From NCBI GenBank assembly GCA_021014325.1, contig CM037463.1, positions 21,832,026 to 21,896,025 on the forward strand: a stretch of DNA of 64,000 nt. The letters are read 5' to 3'. Positions within the stretch are counted from its first letter, which is position 1. Each line of letters begins with the position of its first letter. The position numbers and the translations under genes are program-made. A model generated the notes under the pieces. That model did not search any database. It was not told the DNA's origin and worked only from the letters and a program-made list of their open reading frames with translations. Origin of the DNA: Plazaster borealis (Eukaryota > Echinodermata > Asteroidea > Forcipulatida > Labidiasteridae). Positions 34,216-56,482 of this stretch are shown here, piece after piece.

Positions 34216-34700
34216 TTCTCTCCATGGGGGTTCTTGGCTGGTACAGTGATTAGGTTCACTTTACTGAGAGTCCTTGGCTTCCTTTGCATACAGTTAGACA
34301 AATCACAAGATCAAAGAAGAATGAGAGGGTACCAGTTGCTCTTTGACTTGATGCCTCTTTTGTGGGTTACCATCTTGAGCGGGTGCGTAGAGTGGATCGG
34401 CCTCAGGCCTAATTAAGATGTGCCAGATTCTAGCACACTTTAATGAACCAATACCAGGGGTTATGAGCGACTAGTGCATGCCGGGAAAAAATGACACGAC
34501 GAGATCGATCACCCCTGGGAATGAGGTTGGGTTAGGGTAATAAAAGGAAAGCTTTTTTCCAGTCTTTTTTTCCGGTCATGTCAGATTGTTTTGTAAACTA
34601 GCAAAAAGTTTCATTGTGTTAATTGTGCTTCAGTGTGTAGGTAGTATGTAGGGAGGCAGTGTTGGCAAGATTGGCTAGTCTTGTACCCTGACTGAAAAAA

Positions 34701-34706
34701 AATAAA
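34701..34706 (+). terminator. Candidate coronin poly(A) signal, proximal
   Basis: AATAAA about 830 bases after the coronin stop. The downstream sequence is only moderately T/GT-rich, so this is tentative. A tRNA-headed SINE (34022-34215) would lie inside this 3' UTR. Confidence 0.3.
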
Positions 34707-34989
34707 TAGTTTGGGACCACACTAACTCACTGGTTCCCAGCCATTACCATGGAAGTTTCAACATGGATGCCCCCAGTCACTAAACATGATAGATTACTAC
34801 CTCACAAGAAACAAGTTCAGAGCCAGAAGGAGTTGAATTAAACGACTCAAAATCTTGTTTAGAAGTTATCTTTTAACCAAGAAAAGTCCTTTTTTGTAGA
34901 ATAATAACGCAAATTTCTTAAGCAAGTTCTGGTCTGAAAGGCTTCCTCAAGTGGAAGATAGTATTGGTACTCCGTAAGCTAAATGTTTA

Positions 34990-35080
34990 CCTTTTATGTC
35001 CACGCAGGAAGAACAATCCGTAATTGGAATACACATCAATTTCTTGAGAAATTACCAAAGGTATACCCTCACTTTAAAGA
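34990..35080. mobile_element. TTAA-B MITE fragment
   Basis: Shares GTCCACGCAGGAAGAA and TTACCAAAGGTATACC with TTAA-B copies. Confidence 0.5.
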
Positions 35081-36009
35081 AAGTCGTTTTTTAATAGGTA
35101 GACACTAATGGGTAACTTGGAGTTGCGACATCATCAATATTCATCCCATGATTCACCCCTAAGGTCAAGTGAGGTCGCAGCTATTGGTTACCCTTTAGGG
35201 TCTAAGTAGGGCCAGTGTGTATTGATTCATTTATCGGAGAATGGACAAACCAAAACAACTGATCTACTCATCAGCAAAAGTAGAAAATATCGCAAGCTGA
35301 AACTAAACAAATGTTTCCCCTTAAAGAAAACCCAATGTGCGCTAGGATGGAGAAGTTTTCATGCTGTTCCTTTTATGCCTTGATGTCTGTAAGGTATTCC
35401 TTGACACTTTTTATCAGGGAAGAAAAGAACGGACAATCAAGGCCCAGGTTTTTAAGGGCACGCTGTATTTTGTGGAAGTTATGCTGTATTCACTAGTTTC
35501 ATAAATAGAGATGGATAAAACAATAAATGGTAGAGGTAGGTCCGAAAGACAGAACTAGTTACAGAATCGATTGTGAGCTTTTGTAGTAAAAGGCAGCTAC
35601 TTCATCAGATGCAATCGGAAGGGGGCAATCTTAAAGACAGTATTAATAACATTCTAGAAGACTCAAAGGAGGTTTCAGGTGAATGGGTCCAATCAGAGCT
35701 GTGTATTGAGAGAGTTGTGACGTAGAGGGACCAGTTTTCTTTGGTCACATGGTTGCTGGACGCCATTTTCGGTCCAAATGCAGCACAACCCAAGTCTCCC
35801 TGTGTTCGCCCATGCATTTTTTTGGACACAAAATGGCTTCTAATTGCAAGTTGTCGCAACTCTCTCAATATACGGCTCTGGGTCCAATCAACAGGTTATA
35901 TAAAGAATGTGGGGCAGGTAGCTGGATGTCTGCCGTTCTACCTTGTCTATGTCAAGTAGGCTTTCGGACAAAACTTACACATTTTCTGTCCGGGGTCATT
36001 GCCAAAGTA

Positions 36010-36200
36010 CTTCTACTTCTACTTCTACTTTGTTACTCGGCAGGATCCATAAGTTTGGACATAAACGCCAAGGAACAATTATAGTTAAGTGTCTTGCTCA
36101 AGGACACAAGTGCCGGGACCGAGATTCGAACCCACATTGTGATGACTCAGCCACCACAACTTGAATTCGGTGCGCTAGATCGCTCGGCCACGACACGCTA
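36010..36200 (-). mobile_element. tRNA-type SINE, uninterrupted
   Basis: Reverse strand: GTGTCGTGGCCGAGCG, GGGTTCGAATC, CTTGAGCAAGACACTTAAC, then a (AAGTAG)n-like tail. Provides the empty site for the MITE at 26062. Confidence 0.7.
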
Positions 36201-37394
36201 TAAGTATGACCCCACCTTTGAGACATTTGATGAAGTAGTTGTTGCCAGGAAAGCTCTTGCTCAACTTTGTAATTAGTTGGTCTTTGGTGCTACCACCACC
36301 ATTTATTATTTTGATAGTTCTAGTATAGACCATACTTTTTTAGCCTGCACGCACAAGTGCCGCACGTGGCGCCCCCATTGTTGGGACACTGGCAGCGCAA
36401 GGTTTTGTACACAAAGACATGGAAGAAACGTAGTCTTTTTAACTTTTTATGTGAATGAAGTGTCTTTCTCAACGATTTACAGAATTTTCCTGACAGGGCA
36501 GCTTTACAAAATGATGTAGAATATACTTGTTGAATATTTGAAACTATACGGAAAGTGAATACTGAAATTCTGTCGAAAAAACCTTGCTGATGAAACACAT
36601 TTTATACCAAATATCAAGTTGAAAACCACAAGGGAAACTGACCGGGTAAATTTTAAATAACTTGAGGTTGAACAAAAAAAATTGACTAGCGGGAGATTTG
36701 AACCAACATTTTATACCAGTCAGTTCAGTTTCAGTGTAGCATCACACTAAAACTCACCATATGTCTGCACCGTTTTCAGGATTCAGTATCTGAGACTTGT
36801 TGCAAATATTCATGGTCAGTGATCTATACATCGTTATGTCATGCTATCCTGTCAGGGAAACTCTGCAAATCATTGAGAAAGACGCCTAGTTCACATGAAA
36901 ATTTAAACAGACTATGGTTTTGCCATGTCTTTGTGTACATAAACTTACGCTGTACGCTGTCAGCGTTTGAGCAATTGCGGCGTGCTGTGCAGCACTTGCG
37001 CGCTTGGATTGGTCTATAAAGTAGTGACTTGTACGATTTACAAGTGCAGGGATATTTTTGTATTGTAGATTGAGATTGTAATGTTGTCCTGTGATGCTGA
37101 AAATGTTTTAATCTTCATTTTTGATAATTTGTATGATACGCCAACTTTAAAAACAAATTGTTATTGATTCCAACAACAGTTGGCATTTTATTTGTGTTTT
37201 TGAAATGTAAATCAAGTTTTAATGGAAAAGAAATATTGTTGCATAGAGTAAAGCAAAAAAGTTCTTATTTTTGTGGTTTTATTTGTAAATATTGTTGTTG
37301 AAATATAATGAAGAGCTGACGGGATAAAGTTTGATCAAAGATGGTTAATTTTAGGTGCAAAATAGGAACAATCTTAAAGAGTGCAGAGATTGAA

Positions 37395-37818
37395 GGATTT
37401 AGGTATGGGATTGTGTACGTTTGGCAATTGAAACCCACCGTTTGTTTCAATCCTATACCCTGTGAAAATTTCATTTCAAAAGGTGGTAGCATTTTTGAGA
37501 TATTGCCGAAAATCTGGAGCGGTTATGTCCACGCAGGAAGAAAAATCTTCAATGGGGGACTTTGGAACAATAGGTGGCAGCAGACTTATTGGGTAAATCC
37601 ATTGATCTCGGTAATGTGGGCGTGCTCAGAACTACGTAAACAATGAAAATTTACCTGGTAAGTCTGCTGCTACCTAGCGTTCCAAAGTCCCCATTGGAAT
37701 ACACAATCTGAGAAAGGTTACTGTCGGTAAACCATCCAAAGCTGCTGTACTTCTTACCAAGTAAGTTTTTATTGGCATTAATTTTCAGAGTCATTACCAA
37801 ACGTATACGGAACCTTTA
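37395..37818. mobile_element. TTAA-B MITE with nested foldback
   Basis: TTAA-B ends and interior, interrupted at 37554-37692 by an inverted-repeat element. Terminal TTAA sites are not preserved. Confidence 0.7.
37554..37692. mobile_element. Foldback nested in TTAA-B MITE
   Basis: About 139 bp bounded by GGGGACTTTGGAAC and GTTCCAAAGTCCCC, further paired by GGCAGCAGACTTA / TAAGTCTGCTGCTACC. Splits the TTAA-B sequence TCTTCAATTGGAATAC, with AT duplicated. Confidence 0.72.
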
Positions 37819-38302
37819 CATTGATTCCTAATTTTTCATCAGAGATTGGTAGGTCTAGACCTTGTTTCAAGTCTTGAGAGAGCGGTTATTTTTGTCTGCA
37901 TCAGCCAAATACGCCATTTGCCCCTGTTGGTGCACAGCCCTTACTCGAAGGTTAAGACACAATATGGTAACAGGCAGACAAAAACCACGATCACAGACTT
38001 GGACCAAGTCTATGGTTAGGTCTTTTTCTTACTCTGGAGGAGACATTTGCACTAGAATGCAGAATGTTGTGGGTTCGAATCACACCCAGGTGCCTTTTTC
38101 TTCCACAAGACTTGGAGTACACTGCGTGTACAGTGCTTGTGGTACGGCTTAACTAAATCGTATAATACTGCAGAAGTTTTTGGCTTTTTGAAAGTTTTCC
38201 CTGAAGCCCAAATGTGCAAAATTCCTCATCACTCTGAAAGACGCCGTGCTCGTCTTTCCATCGCCTTCCCCTCCCACCTTAAAGCCTGATACTTCGATTT
38301 TG

Positions 38303-38430
38303 TAACAGGGCAAGGCAATTTTTCCTTCGATAATGAAGGGCGCCTCTATGAAGGGAATACAAATTTGTATTGAAACTTTTCAAAGGGCAACAAGGCAATA
38401 GCCAGGGGCATTGAGGTTAGTATCAGGCTT
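38303..38430. repeat. Interspersed repeat F, diverged
   Basis: GGGCAAGGCAATTTTTCCTTC, AATGAAGGGCGCCTCTATG and AAAGGGCAACAAGGCAATAGCC parallel the family at 50592. Confidence 0.5.
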
Positions 38431-38629
38431 ACTTATACTCATCGTAAGTAGAACTATTACCATTCACTTTAAAGTTAGGGTTGTGCTTGCAATAGTCATA
38501 AACACTGCAATTTATAAATTAAATCCAATGTATTCTTTTTTAGTTGCAAAATATTTAATACAAATGTAGTTGTTTGTATATATGCCGTATAGAGATCTAT
38601 ATAATTGTGCAGTTTCTATAATAGTGCAA

Positions 38630-38635
38630 AATAAA
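38630..38635 (+). terminator. Candidate coronin poly(A) signal, distal
   Basis: AATAAA followed directly by a TTGTGTG-type GT-rich stretch, a better 3'-end context than the proximal site. It would imply a 3' UTR of about 4.8 kb containing several repeats. Confidence 0.3.
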
Positions 38636-39429
38636 ATTGTGTGAAAGTTTAGCGTTAGAGTCTTTGGCCTTTTTGACAATCATTGGTCAAGTCAATAATG
38701 ATCTTCTTAGTAATTATATTAATGCGATGTGAATTCATTAAAAATTATTACAAAAAGGTGAAATTATTCAGTTTTGTTTTCTTCCTCCTTACTTGTGTTT
38801 TTGTCAAAAACTGCGTACTTCATTTGTTTTTTATTTAATTTGTTATTTATATCGCTCTTGAAATTTGTTTACCAGAACTTTTTTTCGTCTGGCACAGTGT
38901 ATGCGTGCAAAGCAAGCAGGTGTGGTCATGCCGTGTGAAGTGCTGGTCTATCAGCCTGCAGTGATCGCAGGTCTTCCAGCGCATACAAGGAGAGGACCGG
39001 GATGCCCTCAGGCCAGTTGGGTGAATTTACACAGTGGAGTGGTCTTTCAGTCGCTGATTTGAAGGATGCTGGGCTACGCAGAATTGAAACTAAAAATCTC
39101 TTAACACAGCCAATTTGCAGAAGTTGGGGCTTACGGGCCAGACAACGGCTCTTGGCGTTGTGGTGATGGTAATGAAACCAATAACCCTCAAAAGCACAGT
39201 AACCAGTAGGTCTGAGGATACCCGTTTGTTTGTTTGTTTGTTTAGATGATCTTTCCAACAAGGGAACTCGGCAAAGCTCCCACAAAGGGATATAAACGCC
39301 AAGCTGGCAACAGCCAATCTCTCTCGGACCAACACTTCATTGGTTTAACGTTGATGATTATGAATTGCACAAATCAATCAATTGTGATTCAGTAACTAGA
39401 CAACAATTCTAATTCTAATCATTGTGAAA

Positions 39430-39520
39430 TCAGCGGTGAGCTCGGCCGGATTCGAACCCAGAACCTTGTAATCACAAGTCCTGCAGTCTAACCGCATGAC
39501 CAGGTTGATGTAAAGTAGAG
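39430..39520 (-). mobile_element. tRNA-like SINE fragment
   Basis: Reverse strand: TGGTCATGCGGTTAGACTGC (A-box-like) and TCTGGGTTCGAATCCGGCC (B box). No matching acceptor stem, so not called a tRNA gene. Confidence 0.45.
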
Positions 39521-39681
39521 AAGAAAATGAAATGTCGTTTCTTAACAAGTATGAGAAGAGAGAGCCTGTCCAACTAGCATCTTCAGAAAAAAAAGTACAT
39601 ATATCTTTGGTACTAGAAAAATAAATCATGTTCATGGAAGGTCTGTGTACAATCAGGAATGTGAGTCATCATCATCATTCA

Positions 39682-39912
39682 TTAGACATAGGCATTTGCC
39701 CGTGGTCTCCTCCTCAAACTGTACCCCGCTGGAATTACTGGTACCACTCCCACCACAGCCCATCTTTCCAGTGCTGCTGCTTTGAGTTCAGTGGTATCAC
39801 AACCTGACCATTCTCGGATGTTGTCTGCCCAGCGCATCTTTGGTCGGCCCACAGAAGGATGGCATCCCTCTTTCAAATTCATCCCGTCCACAACATGGCT
39901 GCCACCAAGCAT
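39682..39912 (-). pseudogene. Non-LTR retrotransposon remnant (C-terminus)
   Basis: 76-codon open stretch containing HPSVGRPKMRWADNIREWSG...AALERWAVVGVVP, the R-P-K-x-R-W-x-D-[ND]-I pattern typical of the end of many LINE (RTE/CR1-like) ORFs. The stop is followed by a TGATGATGATGA-type tail, as at LINE 3' ends. No reverse transcriptase core remains. Confidence 0.6.
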
Positions 39913-39957
39913 CTACCCTTTCTCTCCTGTACCTACCAGGGTTTCACTTAAAGGTAT

Positions 39958-40314
39958 CGTACACGTTTGGTAGAGACTCAAAACAAATATTAGCATAAAA
40001 ACTTACTTGGTAACGAGCAACGGAGAGCTGTTGATAGTATAACACATTGTAGGAAACGACTCCCTCTGAAGTAACGTAGTTTTTGAGAAAGAGGTACTTT
40101 CTCACTAAAATAATAAAAACTTCTTGCAAGAAGTTTTTATTTCGATCTGAAAGCACACAATTGTACAACAAGGGTGTTCTTTCTTTCATTATTTGCTTGC
40201 AACTTTGACCAATTGAGCCCAAATTTTCACAGGCTTGTTATTTATGCATTTGTTGGGATACACCAAGTGAGAACACTGGTCTTTGAGAATTTCCAAACAT
40301 GTTCGTGCTTTTAA
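39958..40314. mobile_element. TTAA-A MITE
   Basis: TTAA ends, same left arm as the 13991 copy, slightly shortened right arm. Confidence 0.83.
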
Positions 40315-40582
40315 AGCAGGGATGAGATTTACCCACATGGGAAAATTCCTGAAAATAGCTTGCCAGCCTGAGTTCCCCCTTGATCTAGACCAAGAACCTC
40401 CCAGATGATACAATGCAGGAGGTTTACAGACTCTGTGCATCACCAGAAATACAGCCCTACAGGTTTGGACACAATGTGGACTATTTCTTACTCCCTTTGG
40501 TGATCGCCTTACTTTTTTCAAGAAAATTTGAAGGCTCAAGGAGGTTTGAAAAAATTCCCGAATTCAGGAAAAAGTCTCAGAA

Positions 40583-41098
40583 ATGTGAGGAAGGGAAATG
40601 TCAAATTCAATTTTGTGATGTACTCATTTCCCAATAGATAGAGTCCTCATGCGAGTGGGGAAAAAATTCTGAGTCTCTAACCTCACGTTAAAATAGTGTA
40701 AATTGCTATTGTATTCGATACACCTCCAGTGCAAAATATGTCAACATCCAAAACATCCAATGACATCACTCTCAGAAAAATGGGTCTCTACATTTTTGTA
40801 CGGTGATGTTTTGGCTCATTCCTGACTTTCGATAATATTTGAATTTATTATTATTATTATTTATTTGACCTCAACAAATACAAGTACATCGAAAAGCACA
40901 GCAAAAGTGAAACGATAACACAACGCACCATTCAAAAAAAAAAAAAAAAACTGACGAAAAATTCCTCCTTGGAATGTATAAAGACCCATTAGTTGTTGAA
41001 ATCCAATGACGCCATGTTTCAAATTTCATTTTGAAAATCAGTTATGAACCAAAACATCCCCGTACAAAAATGAATTGGTCATTTCCCTTCCTCTTTAA
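40583..41098. mobile_element. TTAA-E MITE with internal insertion
   Basis: Same family, right end CCTCTTTAA. Interrupted near 40845-40960 by a TTA-rich and A-rich segment. Confidence 0.65.
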
Positions 41099-41164
41099 AT
41101 ACTGGACTCATGGACACCAAATCCAACACAAAACAAACCCACTTGTAATTGGGTTTCTTAAAAA

Positions 41165-41170
41165 TTTATT
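41165..41170 (-). terminator. Candidate ANP32 poly(A) signal
   Basis: On the - strand AATAAA is followed within 40 bases by a GT-rich block (GGGTTTGTTTTGTGTTGG). It would give ANP32 a 3' UTR of about 3.9 kb. No better signal was noticed nearer the stop. Confidence 0.4.
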
Positions 41171-41280
41171 ACAACAGAAAAAAAAACATCCATTCTGTTG
41201 ACATGAACTTGGGACTGTTCCAATAATAAAGGGCACAATATTATACATCAGAAAAAAATTCATTAAACTTCAAAGGAGCT

Positions 41281-41380
41281 AACCTGGCTACCAGATAACT
41301 CTCGACTTAATGCTGATATACTACATACAGGTACATCCATTTGATGTAAAATACATGAAGTGACTGATGGTAGCCAGGTT
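41281..41380 (-). other. 13-bp perfect inverted repeat in putative ANP32 3' UTR
   Basis: AACCTGGCTACCA (41281-41293) and TGGTAGCCAGGTT (41368-41380), 74 nt apart, close to the candidate poly(A) signal. Confidence 0.7.
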
Positions 41381-42343
41381 ACGTGTTTACAAAATGAGAT
41401 ACAACAAGGTGAACTGAGAACGGCGAAAGACTTGTACAAGTCTCTTGCAATGTTAAAATTCAACACTGGGTAACTTGAAAGAGCAGTTGCTATGGAAGCT
41501 GAATAATTAAAGATTTACGTTACTAAATAAACAGACCCATGTGCCAAAAAAGTAATAAACTTTAAGTTTATATCAACAACAAAAATAACTTTTATAATAA
41601 AATTATAAATTATCACTTGTGTTCATACTCTACGATCTGGAAATATGTATTTTTGTTGAACTGTTTTTTTAACAGAATTCAAAATTCATTGACGATTGAA
41701 TTTGAAGAATAATTGGGCAGCTTGTTAAAAAAAAATATTTAAAAATAAGAAACATAAGAAAAGAAATGCAACTAATAACTTAAAACTATACAAGTATTCC
41801 TAAGTGTGGTACTACGGTGCACTGGTGCGTCACGGTTGTGCAACGAACCATCAAGTGTTTCAGCTATAATCACTCTGTCAGACAAAAACTGTTTCTTTTG
41901 CGATATTAAGAAAGAGCACAGTTATGATTCATATCAAATATACTTGCTTAACAATGATTTCTGTCGGGGGACAAAAGCTTTTGCACTGAAACGCTACCAA
42001 CACGAAAAAAACCCCAAAAAACTAAAGAGTTTCCATGTGATGCATAAGCATTAAGCAATGTCTATATTCTACATGAACTAAATTGTAAAAAAAAAAAAAA
42101 AAACTGCAATCTCTGTTTACATACTTACACATGTACAAGCATGATGCTTTAAAAGGCCCCGCCCTCTTTAATGAACCCCCAAACTGCTTCACAGAACATA
42201 CCCATAACCAAAGAGTCTTCAAATACTTGTCACCCAGTATTACATGGGTCTCCCCAGGGTTTGGTTTTTTCAAAAATGTGGACCCAAGTTTTGAAGGTTT
42301 GGCCTGAGAACACTGAATTGAAACAAGGTCCTCGGAATGTTTC

Positions 42344-42377
<34 letters not shown>

Positions 42378-43510
42378 CGTAAAATGTGTAAGGGGCCAAT
42401 TCAACTCTTGTTGCTCATAGCGCCAAACAATAATTTTCTTTCTTACTTGATAAAAGTTTGTGTTATGTTCAGTATAAGCTGGCATGTCCATTCACATGTT
42501 GAAACACTTTTTGGGTGATTTCAGGTACTTAAACAAAAATGACAACCGTTGGGAAAAAACTGCTAACGTGACGGGTGCAAGTGGTGCACTTCATTGTGTT
42601 TCCGGTCATATGTATCGGCCTGTGGCTTGGTACGCTGGCATGCATGGGGAGAACCCCAAGTAATGTGAAAAGAATTCAGTTGCCGTGGAATGGCAAAGCA
42701 ATGTCAGAAAGCTACTGCATGGAGACATGCCAAAGGAAATGTGTGCATTATCTGTGACCCTCTAGGCCAAAACCAGACACTCCCAAAAACTGGGTGTATT
42801 TGCTCATCAAATAGATGGGAGTATTTCTCAAGATAGAGAATGTTTAAGACATCACATCACATTTATATCAAGGCCGCTGATTTGTTGTCTTCACTTTTCA
42901 TGCCATTTCCTTATCTCTGAGAAGTGCTTACTTTTGTGGGTAGGGCAGCACAACTAAGGTGAAATGCATTTGCAGGGGTTGGGTTTAGCCAAAAACACTT
43001 ATAGCCAAGTCTCTCGACATGTGACCAATTAAAGGTCCCCCCCCCCTGTTTTTAAATTTTAAATTAGTTTTTTACTCCATTTCAGGAGATATCAGCCTTG
43101 GGCACCTCTGATAAATCAACTAAAATCTTTACAATCTGGACCAAATTAGAACTCGCGAAGCTCCAAAAAAATTGCTGCTTAGCAAAATCAGGATACCGAC
43201 CAAAAATATGAGCGATGTACACCAATTTTGACTGGTTCCCAAAGCTAAATTCTGCTTACAAATAAATTTAATAATATTCAATAATTTCCCATGAAATCAC
43301 CAGTGGTGTTATGATACTACACCGAAATAGAAAACAGAGAAAGCCGAGCTCAATTGTCGTCCGTGTCTGCCGTGCACACCCTCTACGTCGGCTGTGGACA
43401 TTAGAGTATCAATTTACTTTGACTTGCCTGTATGGCAAAATAAACCAGATCGACCAATGAGAAAGCTGACCTTTGCCATACAGCTAAATCGGCAGCGAAG
43501 ACGAACCGAC

Positions 43511-43861
43511 TTAAAAAGCACAAGGACAACATTGGTAATTGTCAAAGAACAGCATCCACACTTTATGTGACCCATCCCAACATATACATGAAATAAGAAA
43601 CCTGTGAAAGTTTTAGCCCAATCGGTCTTTGGAGTCACAAGAAAATAGTGAAAACCCCATTTATGTTTTCACTGTTTTCAAACATTTGGTTTTGGGCTCG
43701 CGAGATCAAAACTAACTGTTTTACTCATTTCTCAAAAACTGTAGCATTCCAAGCACAAATACTTTCAAAGGATGTTTTCCACCATGACCATCTTTATAAC
43801 ATGTTACTTGTGAGCAAATCTGTGAACATTTATATTTTCACTCTTACCAATGTTGTGCACT
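43511..43861. mobile_element. TTAA-C MITE
   Basis: Left TTAA, interior matching 45166-45499 in opposite orientation, right end AATGTTGTGCAC. In the putative ANP32 3' UTR. Confidence 0.7.
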
Positions 43862-45060
43862 GACTGCAATTCTGAAAGTTCTAAATTGCAATGAGGACAA
43901 AACTGGAAGCGACATCAAACTGCAGAAATGTTCCTTTTCAGAGAGTAAGGTCTCTCTGACATAATAATAATACAAGATGATTATTTTTTTGGTAGTGGGA
44001 GAGTATCTCGCTCAATTCAATTCACATATCTACAAATACTACTTCATTTATCTCCCATCATAAGGAAGAAGGAAAAACGAAAAAAAAAATTTCTTTGTCA
44101 GCCCTTCAAATGAAGGACTAAACGAGACGCGCCAGCTCACGAATCCAATAACAGAATTAATACTCAAAGCTGGCCAGCATTTTCCATGGAAACAATTTAC
44201 ATAGTCAAAAAACCACAGAAATATTATATTTAAAGATAGTACAAGTGGGGTATATCTATTCAACTCACTTTAACAACAACCCAGAAAATTATACTAATTA
44301 TAATGAATGATGATTCAAAACGAATCTTCTCCCCCCCAAAAAAACACAACGGGATTTGGACAACACATTTTAAACGCACTCCCCATCAACGATAAAAGAC
44401 ATCTTCCAAATCTCTTTGGTCTCGTATAAAAAACGTTATCCCCAATCAAGAGCTGCCGAACAACAATAAGGCTGCAGCGATTCAATCCCCAACCCCCCTC
44501 CCCCTTTGCATGTCACTACACCCCAAAGCCTTAAAGAGTTGTTCTTGAAGGCAACCTTTCCGTCAGTAAAAAGGCACCCACGTTATGGAAAACAAAAATC
44601 AACCCTTCATACTAACAAGTCAAAGGGCACCAAGGCAAAGACCAAGGGGCGTAACAAGTGTTAAGCTCTGTGAAGTTTTAGAGTCGTCAATTTTTAGTCA
44701 GATGATTTGTGTTTGCTGTTGAGGCACGCAAAACCTCCCCGTATCCCTTCCCCCGAAAAACCTGAATAACAAACGTTACGTTCACCTGCCGAATCTGATA
44801 GGAAAGTGTCTTTTTTTTTAAAAGTCGTAATCACTGTCGTGCCCTTGGTCCGGTGGGATAGTGCATCTCCGAAAAAACCTCATAAAAACTACCTTGCCGC
44901 ACAATTCCCTGTATTTTGCGGATATTTTTTTGTTTTTGCCTAGTCGTTAGTCTTTCTTTGTACAAGTCCAAGTGAGTAAATTTCCACTCAAAATAAAACA
45001 AACTGAAAAAAAAAAAAAAAGGACAGAATATAAAACAACGATTACTGGTTGTCCTGGAAA

Positions 45061-56482
<11,422 letters not shown>

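Larger units (their letters stand above)
33870..41164. other. Region between converging coronin and ANP32 genes
   Basis: Includes coronin 3' UTR of uncertain length. Contains SINEs (34022-34215, 36010-36200, 39430-39520), MITEs (34990-35080, 37395-37818, 39958-40314, 40583-41098), a repeat related to those at 50592 and 51970 (38303-38430) and a LINE remnant (39682-39912). 35100-36000 and 38440-39150 show nothing recognisable. Confidence 0.6.
41171..45060 (-). other. Probable ANP32 3' UTR
   Basis: No coding exon is seen. Mostly non-repetitive AT-rich sequence, with one TTAA MITE (43511-43861), a partial foldback (about 43165-43262), short A and T runs, an (AATC)n tract near 42346-42375 and a 13-bp inverted repeat (41281/41380). 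Assigned as 3' UTR only because a good poly(A) signal lies at its far end. Confidence 0.35.

Noticed and set aside
40189..40539. 116-codon - strand ORF
   Set aside because: It runs through the end of a TTAA-A MITE and anonymous repeat sequence.
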